A stretch of 21,593 bases of DNA from contig DHFP01000114.1 in NCBI GenBank assembly GCA_002402315.1, positions 2,732 through 24,324 on the forward strand. The letters run 5' to 3'. This document shows positions 1 through 8,383 of this stretch, one piece after another (within the stretch, counting starts at the first letter, position 1; each line of letters opens with the position of its first letter). The DNA comes from Clostridiales bacterium UBA4821. GTDB lineage: Bacteria > Bacillota > Clostridia > Acetivibrionales > UBA4821. Below the pieces are notes generated by a model that had not been told where the DNA came from, made no database searches, and worked only from the letters and a program-made list of their open reading frames with translations. Position numbers and translations under genes: made by a program.

Positions 1-1
1 C

Positions 2-562
2 GGGTTATTAATCACTTATATAATTATTATATTGGGTGGATGGTCATGGTTTTTTGCTCCGTTTGCCCTTTTTATTACTTATTCTATTTTACCGTCTTTG
101 ACTGAAGAAGAAAAGAAACAGGTAATGGATTATCACATAGTCACGAGTAACATTGCAGTGGGGCTTCTCTGGGTTTGGCTAGCTGCAGTAACGCAAATGA
201 AAGAATTGTTTTTTTATGGTTTTACCTGTGCATTTGCCTGTCATTTAGGAATGAATACCTACATCCGTTTAAATTATTTTAAAAAATATACTGAAGGCAA
301 ATCTATGATAATTTCATTTATTAAAGCGTCAGCATTCATTTTACTGCCGGGAGTGGGTTTAAACTATTTAAATTACGGCAGCATGTTAAATATCAAATCA
401 ATCTTGTTGTATGCGGTTAGTTTATTGATTAGCATTTTTGCCGTTTCAAAATTAAAGAAATATATGCATTATGAAATTGTTGATGCCGGGAGCGGCTGGG
501 TAAATGCAGGTATTGCCTTTGTGTTATCGGGATTCATAATGCTCATAAGATATTTTAATTGA
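2..562 (+). CDS. Integral membrane protein, 5' end outside window
   Basis: The frame is open from the left edge, so this is the C-terminal part (about 186 residues) of a longer protein. A TTG at position 32 could be read as a start, but no ribosome binding site precedes it and hydrophobic codons continue upstream. It has roughly five or six hydrophobic segments, a short charged loop (LTEEEKKQ) after the first, and ends in a hydrophobic helix. I do not recognise the family. The next gene, an AMP-forming ligase, starts 22 bases downstream on the same strand, so it is probably cotranscribed with the ligase, the UbiA enzyme and the dikinase-like gene. A membrane lipid or isoprenoid enzyme would fit the neighbourhood, but no motif seen here proves it. 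Confidence 0.7.
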   Translation, partial: GLLITYIIIILGGWSWFFAPFALFITYSILPSLTEEEKKQVMDYHIVTSNIAVGLLWVWLAAVTQMKELFFYGFTCAFACHLGMNTYIRLNYFKKYTEGKSMIISFIKASAFILLPGVGLNYLNYGSMLNIKSILLYAVSLLISIFAVSKLKKYMHYEIVDAGSGWVNAGIAFVLSGFIMLIRYFN

Positions 563-584
563 TTTAGGCAGGGGGTGATCAAAT

Positions 585-2291
585 TTGAAGCATTTGAGGT
601 ATTATACCGTTGATGAGTTTAGTGACTTGAAAATGATGCTTGAAAACAGTGTAAAAAAGCATGGCGATAAACCCGCCTTTATCCTAAAAAGAAAGGCAGA
701 AGAAAATATAGAGTACAGGCCGGTATCATATAGAATGTTCAAAAACGATATTGATTGTCTGGGTTCTGCACTTATAAACCTTGGGTTGAAAGGCAAGAAG
801 ATTGCATTAATTAGCGAGAACCGCTATGAATGGGCGCTTTCTTACCTATCAGTGATGAACGGGACAGGTATGATTGTTCCGCTTGATAAAGCGCTGCCTG
901 AAATAGAAATACAGAATCTTCTTACAAGGTCAGATGCCAATGCTGTTATATTCTCATCAAAATATATACCGGTTATGGAGAACATTTCGAACTGCATTAA
1001 GAACATAAAATTCTTTATTAATATGGATGAAAACAACTCGACTGATAGATTTCTTACCATAAGTGAGCTGTTAGCTAAGGGAAGGGAGCTTTTGAATTCC
1101 GGTTACAGGGAATTTATAGATGCTGAGATTGATCCTCTAGCTATGAGTGTCGTACTGTTTACCTCGGGAACTACCGAAAGCTCAAAAGCTGTGATGCTTT
1201 CGCATAAAAACATTTGTTCGGATATTATTGCAATAAATAAAGTGGTTGATATAAAAAAAGAAGACGTATTTTTATCAGTGCTTCCTCTGCACCATGCCTA
1301 TGAGTGTACCTGCGGCTTTTTAGTACCCATCTCAAAAGGATCTGCTATTACTTATTCTGATGGGATAAAACAGATAATGAATAACCTCATTGAATATAAG
1401 CCTACTGCCATGCTGTCCGTGCCGCTTGTTATTGAAACGATGTATAGAAATATCTGGGAACAAGCAAAAAATAAAGGGATTGAGAAAAACTTAAAAACTG
1501 CTCTTGCCTTGAACAGATGTTTAAAAAAAATTAATATTGATATATCAAAAAAACTTTTTAAAGCTCTTCATGAAAAATTCGGCGGAAAGATGAGGCTTTT
1601 AATATGCGGAGCTTCATCCCTGGATGAGGAGGTTGAAAAAGGATTTAATGATTTTGGATTCTTAGTTATTCAAGGTTACGGAATGACTGAATGCTCACCG
1701 GTTATAACATTAAATGGTGATTTTAATAAAAAAGCAAGTTCTTTAGGTATGCCTCTTCCCGGAGTCGAAGTTAAAATTGAAGAAGAAGCCGGAGATACCA
1801 TGGGTGAAATATTGGTCAAAGGCCCAACTGTTATGCTGGGATATTATAAAAATGAAGAAAAAACCAAAGAGATTTTAAAAGATGGATGGCTCTGTACCGG
1901 GGATTACGGTTTTTTAGATAAAGATAATTATTTACACATAACCGGAAGAAAGAAGAGCCTTATCGTAACCAGAGGCGGTAAAAAGGTTTTTCCTGAGGAA
2001 ATCGAAATGCTGTTAAACAACATACCATACATAAAGGAATCAGTTGTATGGGGAAGGGATAATACAGACAGCGAAACCTCAATTATTGCATCTATTGTTT
2101 TAAATAGAGAGCTTATATTAAAGACACATAACGGGAATTTAAGCGATAGTGAATTAAAAGCCATAATAAAGTCCAATATTGACCAATTGAACGTAAAATT
2201 GCCTAAATTTAAGCAAATTCGTGAGTTTGAGATAAGGGAAAGCGAATTTGAAAAAACCACAACAGGTAAAATAAAACGCCCAAATCATTAA
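585..2291 (+). CDS. AMP-forming acyl-CoA synthetase-like ligase
   Basis: A 568-residue member of the ANL (acyl-CoA synthetase, NRPS adenylation, luciferase) superfamily, which activates a carboxylic acid as its acyl-adenylate, usually then passing it to CoA. Visible motifs are the P-loop-like TSGTTESSKAV followed by MLSHKN (about residues 194-208), GYGMTECSP (A5 motif), DGWLCTGDYG (A7), GRKKSLIVTRGGKKVFPEEIE (A8 hinge) and the C-terminal TTTGKIKR with the catalytic lysine. The P-loop departs from the common TSGTTGxPKG by having E, S and A at usually Gly/Pro positions, while its lysine is kept. The length suits long-chain acyl-CoA ligases. The start is TTG at 585, chosen because a strong site GGGGGTGATC (571-580) lies just upstream. 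The substrate cannot be read from the sequence. The UbiA gene follows after 27 bases. Confidence 0.9.
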   Translation: MKHLRYYTVDEFSDLKMMLENSVKKHGDKPAFILKRKAEENIEYRPVSYRMFKNDIDCLGSALINLGLKGKKIALISENRYEWALSYLSVMNGTGMIVPLDKALPEIEIQNLLTRSDANAVIFSSKYIPVMENISNCIKNIKFFINMDENNSTDRFLTISELLAKGRELLNSGYREFIDAEIDPLAMSVVLFTSGTTESSKAVMLSHKNICSDIIAINKVVDIKKEDVFLSVLPLHHAYECTCGFLVPISKGSAITYSDGIKQIMNNLIEYKPTAMLSVPLVIETMYRNIWEQAKNKGIEKNLKTALALNRCLKKINIDISKKLFKALHEKFGGKMRLLICGASSLDEEVEKGFNDFGFLVIQGYGMTECSPVITLNGDFNKKASSLGMPLPGVEVKIEEEAGDTMGEILVKGPTVMLGYYKNEEKTKEILKDGWLCTGDYGFLDKDNYLHITGRKKSLIVTRGGKKVFPEEIEMLLNNIPYIKESVVWGRDNTDSETSIIASIVLNRELILKTHNGNLSDSELKAIIKSNIDQLNVKLPKFKQIREFEIRESEFEKTTTGKIKRPNH

Positions 2292-2318
2292 TTTTAGTTT
2301 AATTGAAGGAGCTGGAAA

Positions 2319-3257
2319 ATGGGAATATTATTAAGATGGTGCCAATTTATAAAAGAGAGGTTTAATCCTTTAGCGAATACCATCACGATTGCAGCGTTTT
2401 TTTCTGCAAATGCGGCAATAGCTTACATGTACTATCCTTCTGAATTCCAGCGGAATAATATTGCCATATTAACAGGCTTTCTATTGGTTTGGCTCATATT
2501 TTTTCATATGCGGCTTTTTGATGATATTAAGGATTTTGAGATTGATAAACTGGTCAACAAAGAAAGACCTCTTCCAAGAGGCTTGTTAAACACAACCGAA
2601 TACGGCTTCGGTATTTTATTATGTATTATTACCGAAATAATTTTAGCATGCTCATTGGGCTGGAAAATACTTTTTTCTTACATCCTGGTCTTAGCGTTTA
2701 CCCTTATTATGCGTCTGGAGTTTTTCATCGGTGATTGGTTGAGGCCCAAGATGGAATTATATGCGGTTACACATACCCTTTCGGCTTCTCTGACGGGACT
2801 GTTAATATACTCAATGTCGGCCGGCTACGCAATATTTGAACTGCCTAAAGTATTATTTTTCCTTACTTTATGCAATTGGTTTGTATTTAATGTTTATGAG
2901 TTTGGAAGGAAAACCTTTGGTGTTGAAGAGGAGAGGGAAGGAGTCGATTCTTATTCAAGAAGATTAAAGCCTGTCGGAGCATTTTTGCTTCTTTCTTCAA
3001 ATATGATGTTGGCATTTATAATTTTTTTTCTATCAATAAAATATATTTCTGTCACTCACATTTTGATAAAATCCCAAGGCATAAATCTACTGCAAATATT
3101 AATAGGCTCAATCACATTAACCGTAGCTTTTTTCGGAATAAAATACAGTTTCAAACCGGAAAAGTTTTTCGCACAGCTTTACCGGAATGTAGTTTCTCTC
3201 TATCTGGTTCTGTTTTACTTAACTATTCCGGTGATAACTTTCATTTTCTTTAGATAA
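2319..3257 (+). CDS. UbiA-family prenyltransferase
   Basis: A 312-residue polytopic membrane protein with about eight hydrophobic helices. It carries the first aspartate-rich motif of the UbiA superfamily as DDIKDFEIDKLVNKERPLPRG (about residues 68-88), where Mg2+ and the prenyl diphosphate bind. The place of the second Asp-rich motif holds EFGRKTFGVEEEREGVDSYS (about residues 192-211). That departs from the DxxGD form of MenA/UbiA, suggesting a subfamily with a different acceptor. The family transfers an isoprenoid chain to an aromatic or lipid acceptor inside the membrane. The start at 2319 has AAGGAG 9 bases upstream. It sits between the acyl ligase and the dikinase-like gene, 13 bases before the latter, and is almost certainly in one transcript with them. 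Donor and acceptor are unknown. Confidence 0.88.
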   Translation: MGILLRWCQFIKERFNPLANTITIAAFFSANAAIAYMYYPSEFQRNNIAILTGFLLVWLIFFHMRLFDDIKDFEIDKLVNKERPLPRGLLNTTEYGFGILLCIITEIILACSLGWKILFSYILVLAFTLIMRLEFFIGDWLRPKMELYAVTHTLSASLTGLLIYSMSAGYAIFELPKVLFFLTLCNWFVFNVYEFGRKTFGVEEEREGVDSYSRRLKPVGAFLLLSSNMMLAFIIFFLSIKYISVTHILIKSQGINLLQILIGSITLTVAFFGIKYSFKPEKFFAQLYRNVVSLYLVLFYLTIPVITFIFFR

Positions 3258-3270
3258 TTATGGAGGAGCC

Positions 3271-6021
3271 ATGTATAATTTTATAATTACAAATAAAGAT
3301 ACTATTCAAACAAATGATATAAACATAGTGGGCGGAAAGGGTTTAAATCTGTTTTTTTTATCAGGGAACGGATGCAATGTTCCGCCATTTATAGTCATAT
3401 CAACAGAGATGTTTTCTTATTATACAAAAAATCTCGGTGATAGATATGTGAAGGCTATAGAAAATATAGACGTTTCTACCCCGGCTGCAATATCTAAAAC
3501 CGCATCCGCAATCAGGGAATTATTTAACAGGGATAATCTCGGGAAAGAACTTTCAAAATTAATTTTGGATCAAATAAAAGAAAATATAGGAGAGTGTTTT
3601 CTTGCTATACGTTCAAGTGCGACTACGGAAGATTCAAAAGATTTTTCTTTCGCCGGCCAGTTGGACAGCTACCTTTTTTGCAAGAGAGAAGATGAAATTC
3701 TGGAATCAATAGTAAAATGCTGGGCTTCACTTTTTTCAGACCGGGCTGTTGCCTATAGAAATGCCAAAAATATTCCTCAGGATGATGTAAAAGTTGCTGT
3801 AGTAATCCAAAAAATGATTGATGGAAAAACCTCCGGAATAACTTTTACTACAAACCCTATTACCAAAAGGGTCGATGAACTTCTAATTAATGCTGTTTAT
3901 GGTCTTGGTGAGGGTATCGTGTCAGGCGAGCTAAATTCCGACCAATATGTATGCTACAAGGATAAATTTATTAAAATAGCAAGATCCGAAATTACATCAA
4001 AAAAAGAAAAATTAGTTTTCAAAAAAGAAACCGGGCATGGAACCGTTAAAGTTGAAGTAGAACAGGGATTGCAGGATAAACCCTGCCTGATGGAAAAAGA
4101 TATTATTATGCTTGCTGATGTATGCAATAGGATTGAGAAACTGTACGGCAAGCCTCAAGATATTGAATGGACAATCGACTCCGGTAAAAATCTCTATATT
4201 CTGCAGTCAAGGCCAATTACCACCATAGATAAGGTTTATCCTTCCGAAAGGGATTACAAAACCATATGGGATAATTCAAACATTACTGAAAGCTATTCCG
4301 GCGTAACATCTCCCCTTACTTTTTCCTTTGCATTGAATGCCTATCATATGGTTTATGTCCAATTCTGTGAAGTCCTGAAAGTGCCAAAGAAAAAAATTAT
4401 AGAAAACGATTTCTATTTTGCAAATATGCTGGGCCTGCTCAATGGACGTGTTTATTACAATATTAAAAATTGGTGCAGGCTTATTTCTCTTTTGCCCGGT
4501 TACAATTACAACAGGAGCTTTATGGAACAAATGATGGGGGTTAAGGAAAAAATAGATTTTAATCCTGTTGATTTTAAAGAATCAAATAAATTGAAGAAAT
4601 ATTTCATAGAATTTCCTCAGCTTATATGGTCGGGAATAAACCTTTTTTGGCAGTTTATAACTATTAAGAAAAAAGTTAATCAATTTATGGACATATACTC
4701 TCAGATGTTTAACAAGTATTTTAAATATGATTTAAAAAATGAAAATGCTCATAAGCTTGTTGAAATATATTATGAGCTTGAAATTACCGTTCTAAGAAAT
4801 TGGAAAGCTCCGATTATTAACGATTTTATGGCTATGATCTTTTATGGAGTTTTAAAACTCCTTATTCAAAAGTGGAAATTAGACGATACAGGCTCACTGC
4901 AAAATGAACTTGTTGCGGGTCAGGGCAATGTTGAAAGTACGTTGCCTCTGAAGAAGCTGCAGGAAATAGCAAGCTTTATAAGGCAGTATGATAGTCTTGT
5001 AAAGGATTTTAAAAATCTTAATGAAGATGAACTTACAAAAAATTTCGTTGAAGAAGTTTATGAAGCACCTCAGGAATATAAAAAATTATGCCAAATGATT
5101 TCTCAATATCTGAATGATTTTGGCTTCAGGTCAATGAATGAACTTAAGCTGGAATCACCTCCGCTCATGGAAAAGCCGCAATTTATTTTTAGTGTGTTGA
5201 AAAATTACCTCACAGGTCCATTAATTGATCCCGATGAAATAGATAAAAAAGAAATCGAACTGAGGAAAAATGCCGAGAGAAAAGTGAAACAAAAGCTTAA
5301 AGGCCATCCTATCAGGAAAATGATTTTCAAGTTTGTTGTGGAATTTACTAAAAAAGCAGTGGCATTCAGAGAGTATCAAAGGTTTGCCCGGACAAAGATG
5401 TTTGGTATTTCAAGAATGATTTTTATTGGAATTGCACACAGGTTTATGGATTTTGGAGTGATTGAAGAACCGGACGATATTTTTTATCTTACTATGAATG
5501 AGATTTACTCTTTTATTACCGGAACTTCAATGACCCTAAATTTAAAGGGCTTGATTTCCTTGAGGAAAAAGGAGTACGAAAATTATGAATCTGCGGATGA
5601 ACCTCCGGACAGAATAGAGACGTTTGGGCCGGTCTACTGTAATGATTTTTATTTTTCCAGGTCATCTGCATCTCTTTTAAATGATGAAGACCCGAATGTT
5701 TTAAAAGGCATTAGCTGCTGCCCGGGTGTTGTTAGAGGGAAAGTGAAAGTAATATTGAATCCTTCAGATAACATGTCATTAAATCGCGAGATACTTGTTG
5801 CCTCCAGGACAGACCCTGGCTGGGTGCCGCTATACCCATCTGCTTTAGGTCTGCTTATTGAAAGAGGGAGTATCCTTTCACACTCTGCAATCGTTGCAAG
5901 GGAGTTAGGCCTGCCGGCCATAGTTGGCGTTCCCGGCTTGATTAAAAAGCTCAAAACCGGTGATATTGTTGAAATGGATGGAGCATCCGGTATAATAAAA
6001 ATAATATCCGAGGAGAAATGA
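3271..6021 (+). CDS. PEP synthase/rifampin phosphotransferase-like dikinase
   Basis: A 916-residue protein with the N-terminal ATP-binding domain of pyruvate phosphate dikinase/PEP synthase (about residues 1-320). It shows GGKGLNL near the start, LAIRSSATTEDS with FAGQLDSYL, GITFTTNPIT, GLGEGIVSGE, and DIEW followed by ILQSRPITT. A long middle region (about 330-800) matches nothing I recognise. The C-terminal swivelling phosphohistidine domain has GSILSHSAIVAREL with the catalytic His at residue 871, then GLPAIVGV. The protein stops there, without the C-terminal PEP/pyruvate TIM barrel of PpsA. This order (ATP-grasp, substrate domain, His domain) and the length match rifampin phosphotransferase, which moves the beta-phosphate of ATP to a small molecule. 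Next to a UbiA enzyme and an acyl ligase, its substrate may be a lipid or prenol intermediate rather than an antibiotic; that is inference. GGAGGAG lies immediately upstream of the ATG. Confidence 0.87.
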   Translation: MYNFIITNKDTIQTNDINIVGGKGLNLFFLSGNGCNVPPFIVISTEMFSYYTKNLGDRYVKAIENIDVSTPAAISKTASAIRELFNRDNLGKELSKLILDQIKENIGECFLAIRSSATTEDSKDFSFAGQLDSYLFCKREDEILESIVKCWASLFSDRAVAYRNAKNIPQDDVKVAVVIQKMIDGKTSGITFTTNPITKRVDELLINAVYGLGEGIVSGELNSDQYVCYKDKFIKIARSEITSKKEKLVFKKETGHGTVKVEVEQGLQDKPCLMEKDIIMLADVCNRIEKLYGKPQDIEWTIDSGKNLYILQSRPITTIDKVYPSERDYKTIWDNSNITESYSGVTSPLTFSFALNAYHMVYVQFCEVLKVPKKKIIENDFYFANMLGLLNGRVYYNIKNWCRLISLLPGYNYNRSFMEQMMGVKEKIDFNPVDFKESNKLKKYFIEFPQLIWSGINLFWQFITIKKKVNQFMDIYSQMFNKYFKYDLKNENAHKLVEIYYELEITVLRNWKAPIINDFMAMIFYGVLKLLIQKWKLDDTGSLQNELVAGQGNVESTLPLKKLQEIASFIRQYDSLVKDFKNLNEDELTKNFVEEVYEAPQEYKKLCQMISQYLNDFGFRSMNELKLESPPLMEKPQFIFSVLKNYLTGPLIDPDEIDKKEIELRKNAERKVKQKLKGHPIRKMIFKFVVEFTKKAVAFREYQRFARTKMFGISRMIFIGIAHRFMDFGVIEEPDDIFYLTMNEIYSFITGTSMTLNLKGLISLRKKEYENYESADEPPDRIETFGPVYCNDFYFSRSSASLLNDEDPNVLKGISCCPGVVRGKVKVILNPSDNMSLNREILVASRTDPGWVPLYPSALGLLIERGSILSHSAIVARELGLPAIVGVPGLIKKLKTGDIVEMDGASGIIKIISEEK

Positions 6022-6098
6022 TAATGGTAAAAATCGGGAGAAATAAAAAATCATGAAGCGTTGGCGAATATTGTTCTTTTATTTTGTAACAAATTTTC

Positions 6099-6127
6099 TT
6101 GCATAATCGTACAATGTATTGTACAAT
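6099..6127 (+). promoter_or_regulatory. Promoter and operator of yefM-yoeB
   Basis: A -35 like TTGCAT (6099-6104), a 17-base spacer and a -10 like TACAAT (6122-6127) give a sigma-A type promoter. It would start transcription near 6134, just before the ribosome binding site. An exact inverted repeat GTACAAT-gt-ATTGTAC (6109-6124) lies across the spacer and -10. Operators of yefM-yoeB in other bacteria are palindromes around a TGTACA core, and TTGTACAA here resembles that, so this is probably where YefM and YefM-YoeB repress the operon. Confidence 0.65.
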
Positions 6128-6148
6128 ATAAATGCGAGGTGGTTTTTT

Positions 6149-6403
6149 ATGATAGCAATAAGTTATTCGAATGTAAGACAAAAGTTTAAAGAATACTGCG
6201 ATAAGGCTGCAAATGATTTTGAAACCATTATTATTACCCGTGAACGTGGTGACAATGTGGTTATGATGTCCGAAGCAGAGTACAATAACCTTTTAGAAAA
6301 TCTCTATGTAAGAAGCAATCCGGAATATTATAACGAACTTTTACAGTCCATAGACCAATTAAAAAAAGGCAAAGGACAGAAAAGGGAGCTGCTTGATGAA
6401 TAA
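6149..6403 (+). CDS. yefM: YefM/Phd-family antitoxin
   Basis: An 84-residue protein beginning MIAISYSNVRQKFKEYCDKA, the typical DNA-binding N-terminus of Phd/YefM antitoxins, followed by ITRERGDNVVMMSEAEYNNLLEN. That stretch corresponds to the conserved segment 'VMxSxxxYxxLxET' of the family. The C-terminal tail, which neutralises the toxin, is charged and probably flexible. The start is ATG at 6149, not the in-frame upstream codon at 6119, because GAGGTGG (6136-6142) sits 6 bases before it. The gene overlaps yoeB by 8 bases, giving translational coupling. YefM blocks the YoeB mRNA endonuclease and, with it, represses the promoter upstream. Confidence 0.92.
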   Translation: MIAISYSNVRQKFKEYCDKAANDFETIIITRERGDNVVMMSEAEYNNLLENLYVRSNPEYYNELLQSIDQLKKGKGQKRELLDE

Positions 6404-6650
6404 GATTTTTTCAGATATAGCATGGCAGCATTACTTGTATTGGCAGTCAGAAGATAAAAAAATATTAAAGAAAGTAAATGAGCTTATACGAGATATTGAA
6501 AGAAATGGAAACGAAGGATTAGGTAAGCCGGAATCATTGAAACATGAACTATCTGGGTACTGGAGCCGGCGTATTACAGATGTTCATCGATTAATTTATG
6601 GTATTGATGATGATAATATCTATATAGCCAGTTGCAAAGGCCACTATTGA
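6396..6650 (+). CDS. yoeB: YoeB-family ribosome-dependent mRNA endonuclease toxin
   Basis: An 84-residue protein, the same length as Escherichia coli YoeB and collinear with it without gaps. Conserved blocks are YLYWQ, KKVNELIRDI, GKPESLKH, SGYWSRRIT and the C-terminal GHY. The catalytic residues known for YoeB fall at the same numbers: Glu46, Arg65 and His83. YoeB cleaves mRNA in the ribosomal A site when free of YefM. The start is ATG at 6396, with GGGAG 7 bases upstream; a TTG immediately before it would add one residue and is not needed. It lies within the accessory block upstream of the serine recombinase, so the pair may stabilise the element. Confidence 0.95.
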   Translation: MNKIFSDIAWQHYLYWQSEDKKILKKVNELIRDIERNGNEGLGKPESLKHELSGYWSRRITDVHRLIYGIDDDNIYIASCKGHY

Positions 6651-6705
6651 ATAATGCAAAAATAATGCTGGAGAGTGCTTTGAAATGAGTGATAAGATAT
6701 TAGAC

Positions 6706-6813
6706 TTACCCCTCTTCCTTTTTAGCTTCTATTTCCTCAACAGCCTCAATAAATATAGATAGAAAGGTCTCAAGCGCATCGCGCTCATCCTTGCTCCAGT
6801 GGTCGAGTTTCAT
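6706..6813 (-). CDS. Small hypothetical protein (35 aa)
   Basis: A short reading frame starting MKLDHWSKDERDALETFLSI and ending in an acidic and basic tail (EEIEAKKEEG). The frame could be extended upstream into the recombinase gene, but the ATG at 6813 is preceded by AGGGGGT at a suitable distance, so the short form is preferred. The peptide looks like one amphipathic helix with no membrane segment. It diverges from the recombinase gene, with 71 bases between the two starts. I do not recognise a family. A recombination directionality factor or regulator would fit the place, but nothing in the sequence shows that. Confidence 0.4.
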   Translation of the reverse strand: MKLDHWSKDERDALETFLSIFIEAVEEIEAKKEEG

Positions 6814-6826
6814 AATATCAACCCCC

Positions 6827-6866
6827 TGGTAATAGTTTATTGATAGGAGAATTTGTCCTATTACCA
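6827..6866. repeat. Nested inverted repeats in the recombinase promoter region
   Basis: An outer pair TGGTAATAG (6827-6835) and CTATTACCA (6858-6866) forms an exact 9-base inverted repeat. A second pair ATAGGA (6843-6848) and TCCTAT (6856-6861) is nested in it and shares bases with its right arm. The block lies in the 71 bases between the divergent starts of the small gene and the recombinase. It is probably a protein-binding site, for autoregulation or for recombinase binding. Confidence 0.5.
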
Positions 6867-6884
6867 TTAAGAAGGTGAAAACAC

Positions 6885-8381
6885 ATGGCCTCAAAAAAGA
6901 TTCAAACAGCAGCCTTATATGTAAGGGTTTCAACTGAAGAACAAGCAAAGGAAGGTTACTCCATACCCGCACAAATTGAGATACTTACCCAATACTGCAA
7001 GCTATACAATATAAATATCTATAATATCTATAAAGACCTTGGTATTTCCGGAAAGGCGACTGCAAATAGACCAGGTCTCCAGAAAATGCTTGAAGACGCA
7101 TCCAAAAGTCTTTTCGACTGCGTTGCAGTATGGAAAATCTCAAGGCTTTCAAGAAATCTCAAAGACCTGCTTATACTTGTAGATAAATTTGAAAGCAATA
7201 ATGTATCCTTTATGAGTTATTCAGAGAAATTCGATACCAGCTCACCGGTAGGCAGAATGACATTACAAATTCTCGGTTCTATCGCTGAATTTGAACGTAA
7301 TACGATAGTAGAAAACGTAAAAATGGGACTTCATCAACGCTTTAGGTCTGGTAAAACAATTGGACGCATTGCTTATGGATACAAAAGTGTTGATAAAAAA
7401 TTAGTAGTAGCCTCAGAAGAAGCCAAGGTTATTAAAAGGATGTTTGAATTAGTCGTTTCCTCACCTTCAGCAGGTTACAAGAAAATCGCTTTTATGCTTA
7501 ACGATGAAGGGTTCCGTACACGCAAAGGAAACCTCTGGGCTGGTGATACAGTTGAAGATATCCTTAAAAATCCAATATACATAGGTAAGCTCCGTCATGA
7601 TATAAGCCACAATATTAAAGGTGAAAACTATACTGAAATTGAAGGCAGCCATGAAGCCATTATCGATGAGGAAGCATTCAATAAAGTGCAAGGAAAGATA
7701 TCAAATACACCAGCTTGCATAAAAAATATAAAAGGCAATAACAACTATTTCCTTGTTGGCTTGCTCAGGTGTCTTAAATGTGGCGGGAGCATGGTTAGCC
7801 GTATTAGTCATGGATATAGATATTATAATTGCCTGACAAACCACAGATTCGGTAAGGCCAAATGTGCCGGAGGCTCAGTTTCGGCTGACAATATTGAAAG
7901 GTCTGTACTGGAAAAATTAAAAGATTTCACCCGCACAAAAAAAGACATTTTAGATGTAATCAAAACTATAAGAAATAAGAAAAATGAAAATGCTGCACCC
8001 ATTACCGATAAAATTAATAATATTCAAAAGGAAATTGATAAGCTTGAGAACAATAGAGAAAGGTACTTTGGTTTATTCGATAATAAAAACATTGATACTG
8101 GAATATTTATAGAAAAAATTGATAAGTTGAGCAGTCAAATCGAAATACTGCAAAAAAGAAAACTGGATTTTATAATAGAACAGAAAAAATCTGCATTCAA
8201 AATATCGGATGAGCAGATAGTTGAACATTTAATCAATTTTATACCGACATTTGAGCAGTCAGACATTGAAACCCAAAAAAGGCTAATCAGAGCATTGATA
8301 AAAGAAATTACACTCACCGAAAATAGGAAACTTAATAAGATTACCTTTCGTTTTCCATTTGAGGATTTAATGTTATGTTGA
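6885..8381 (+). CDS. Large serine recombinase (SpoIVCA-like)
   Basis: A 498-residue site-specific recombinase. Residues 8-150 form the resolvase/invertase catalytic domain with the nucleophile Ser16 in YVRVSTEEQ, the arginines of SRLSRN (87, 90) and GRMTLQILGSIAEFER. Then come the recombinase domain (about 160-270, IAYGYK and the GFRTRKGN region) and a zinc ribbon with Cys296, Cys299, Cys316 and Cys327 (CLKCGG...YNC...C). A coiled coil (about 370-440) precedes a basic C-terminus. This is the layout and length of B. subtilis SpoIVCA, which excises the skin element, and of phage integrases. AAGAAGGTG lies 7 bases before the ATG. It reads toward a probable attachment site at 9128-9147, about 750 bases downstream, where spoVV begins in mid-gene, so it is the obvious enzyme for that junction. 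Directionality would need a second small protein, not identified here. Confidence 0.96.
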   Translation: MASKKIQTAALYVRVSTEEQAKEGYSIPAQIEILTQYCKLYNINIYNIYKDLGISGKATANRPGLQKMLEDASKSLFDCVAVWKISRLSRNLKDLLILVDKFESNNVSFMSYSEKFDTSSPVGRMTLQILGSIAEFERNTIVENVKMGLHQRFRSGKTIGRIAYGYKSVDKKLVVASEEAKVIKRMFELVVSSPSAGYKKIAFMLNDEGFRTRKGNLWAGDTVEDILKNPIYIGKLRHDISHNIKGENYTEIEGSHEAIIDEEAFNKVQGKISNTPACIKNIKGNNNYFLVGLLRCLKCGGSMVSRISHGYRYYNCLTNHRFGKAKCAGGSVSADNIERSVLEKLKDFTRTKKDILDVIKTIRNKKNENAAPITDKINNIQKEIDKLENNRERYFGLFDNKNIDTGIFIEKIDKLSSQIEILQKRKLDFIIEQKKSAFKISDEQIVEHLINFIPTFEQSDIETQKRLIRALIKEITLTENRKLNKITFRFPFEDLMLC

Positions 8382-8383
8382 TA

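Noticed and set aside
4846..4861. Perfect palindrome GGAGTTTTAAAACTCC in the dikinase gene
   Set aside because: It is short, AT-rich in the centre and in an ordinary coding stretch; chance is a sufficient explanation.
6022..6098. Terminator after the dikinase gene
   Set aside because: No GC-rich stem with a T-run was found in this gap.
6706..6972. Long form (88 aa) of the minus-strand small gene, overlapping the recombinase start
   Set aside because: The extra 53 residues lie over the recombinase N-terminus and promoter and have no ribosome site; only the 35-residue form is kept.
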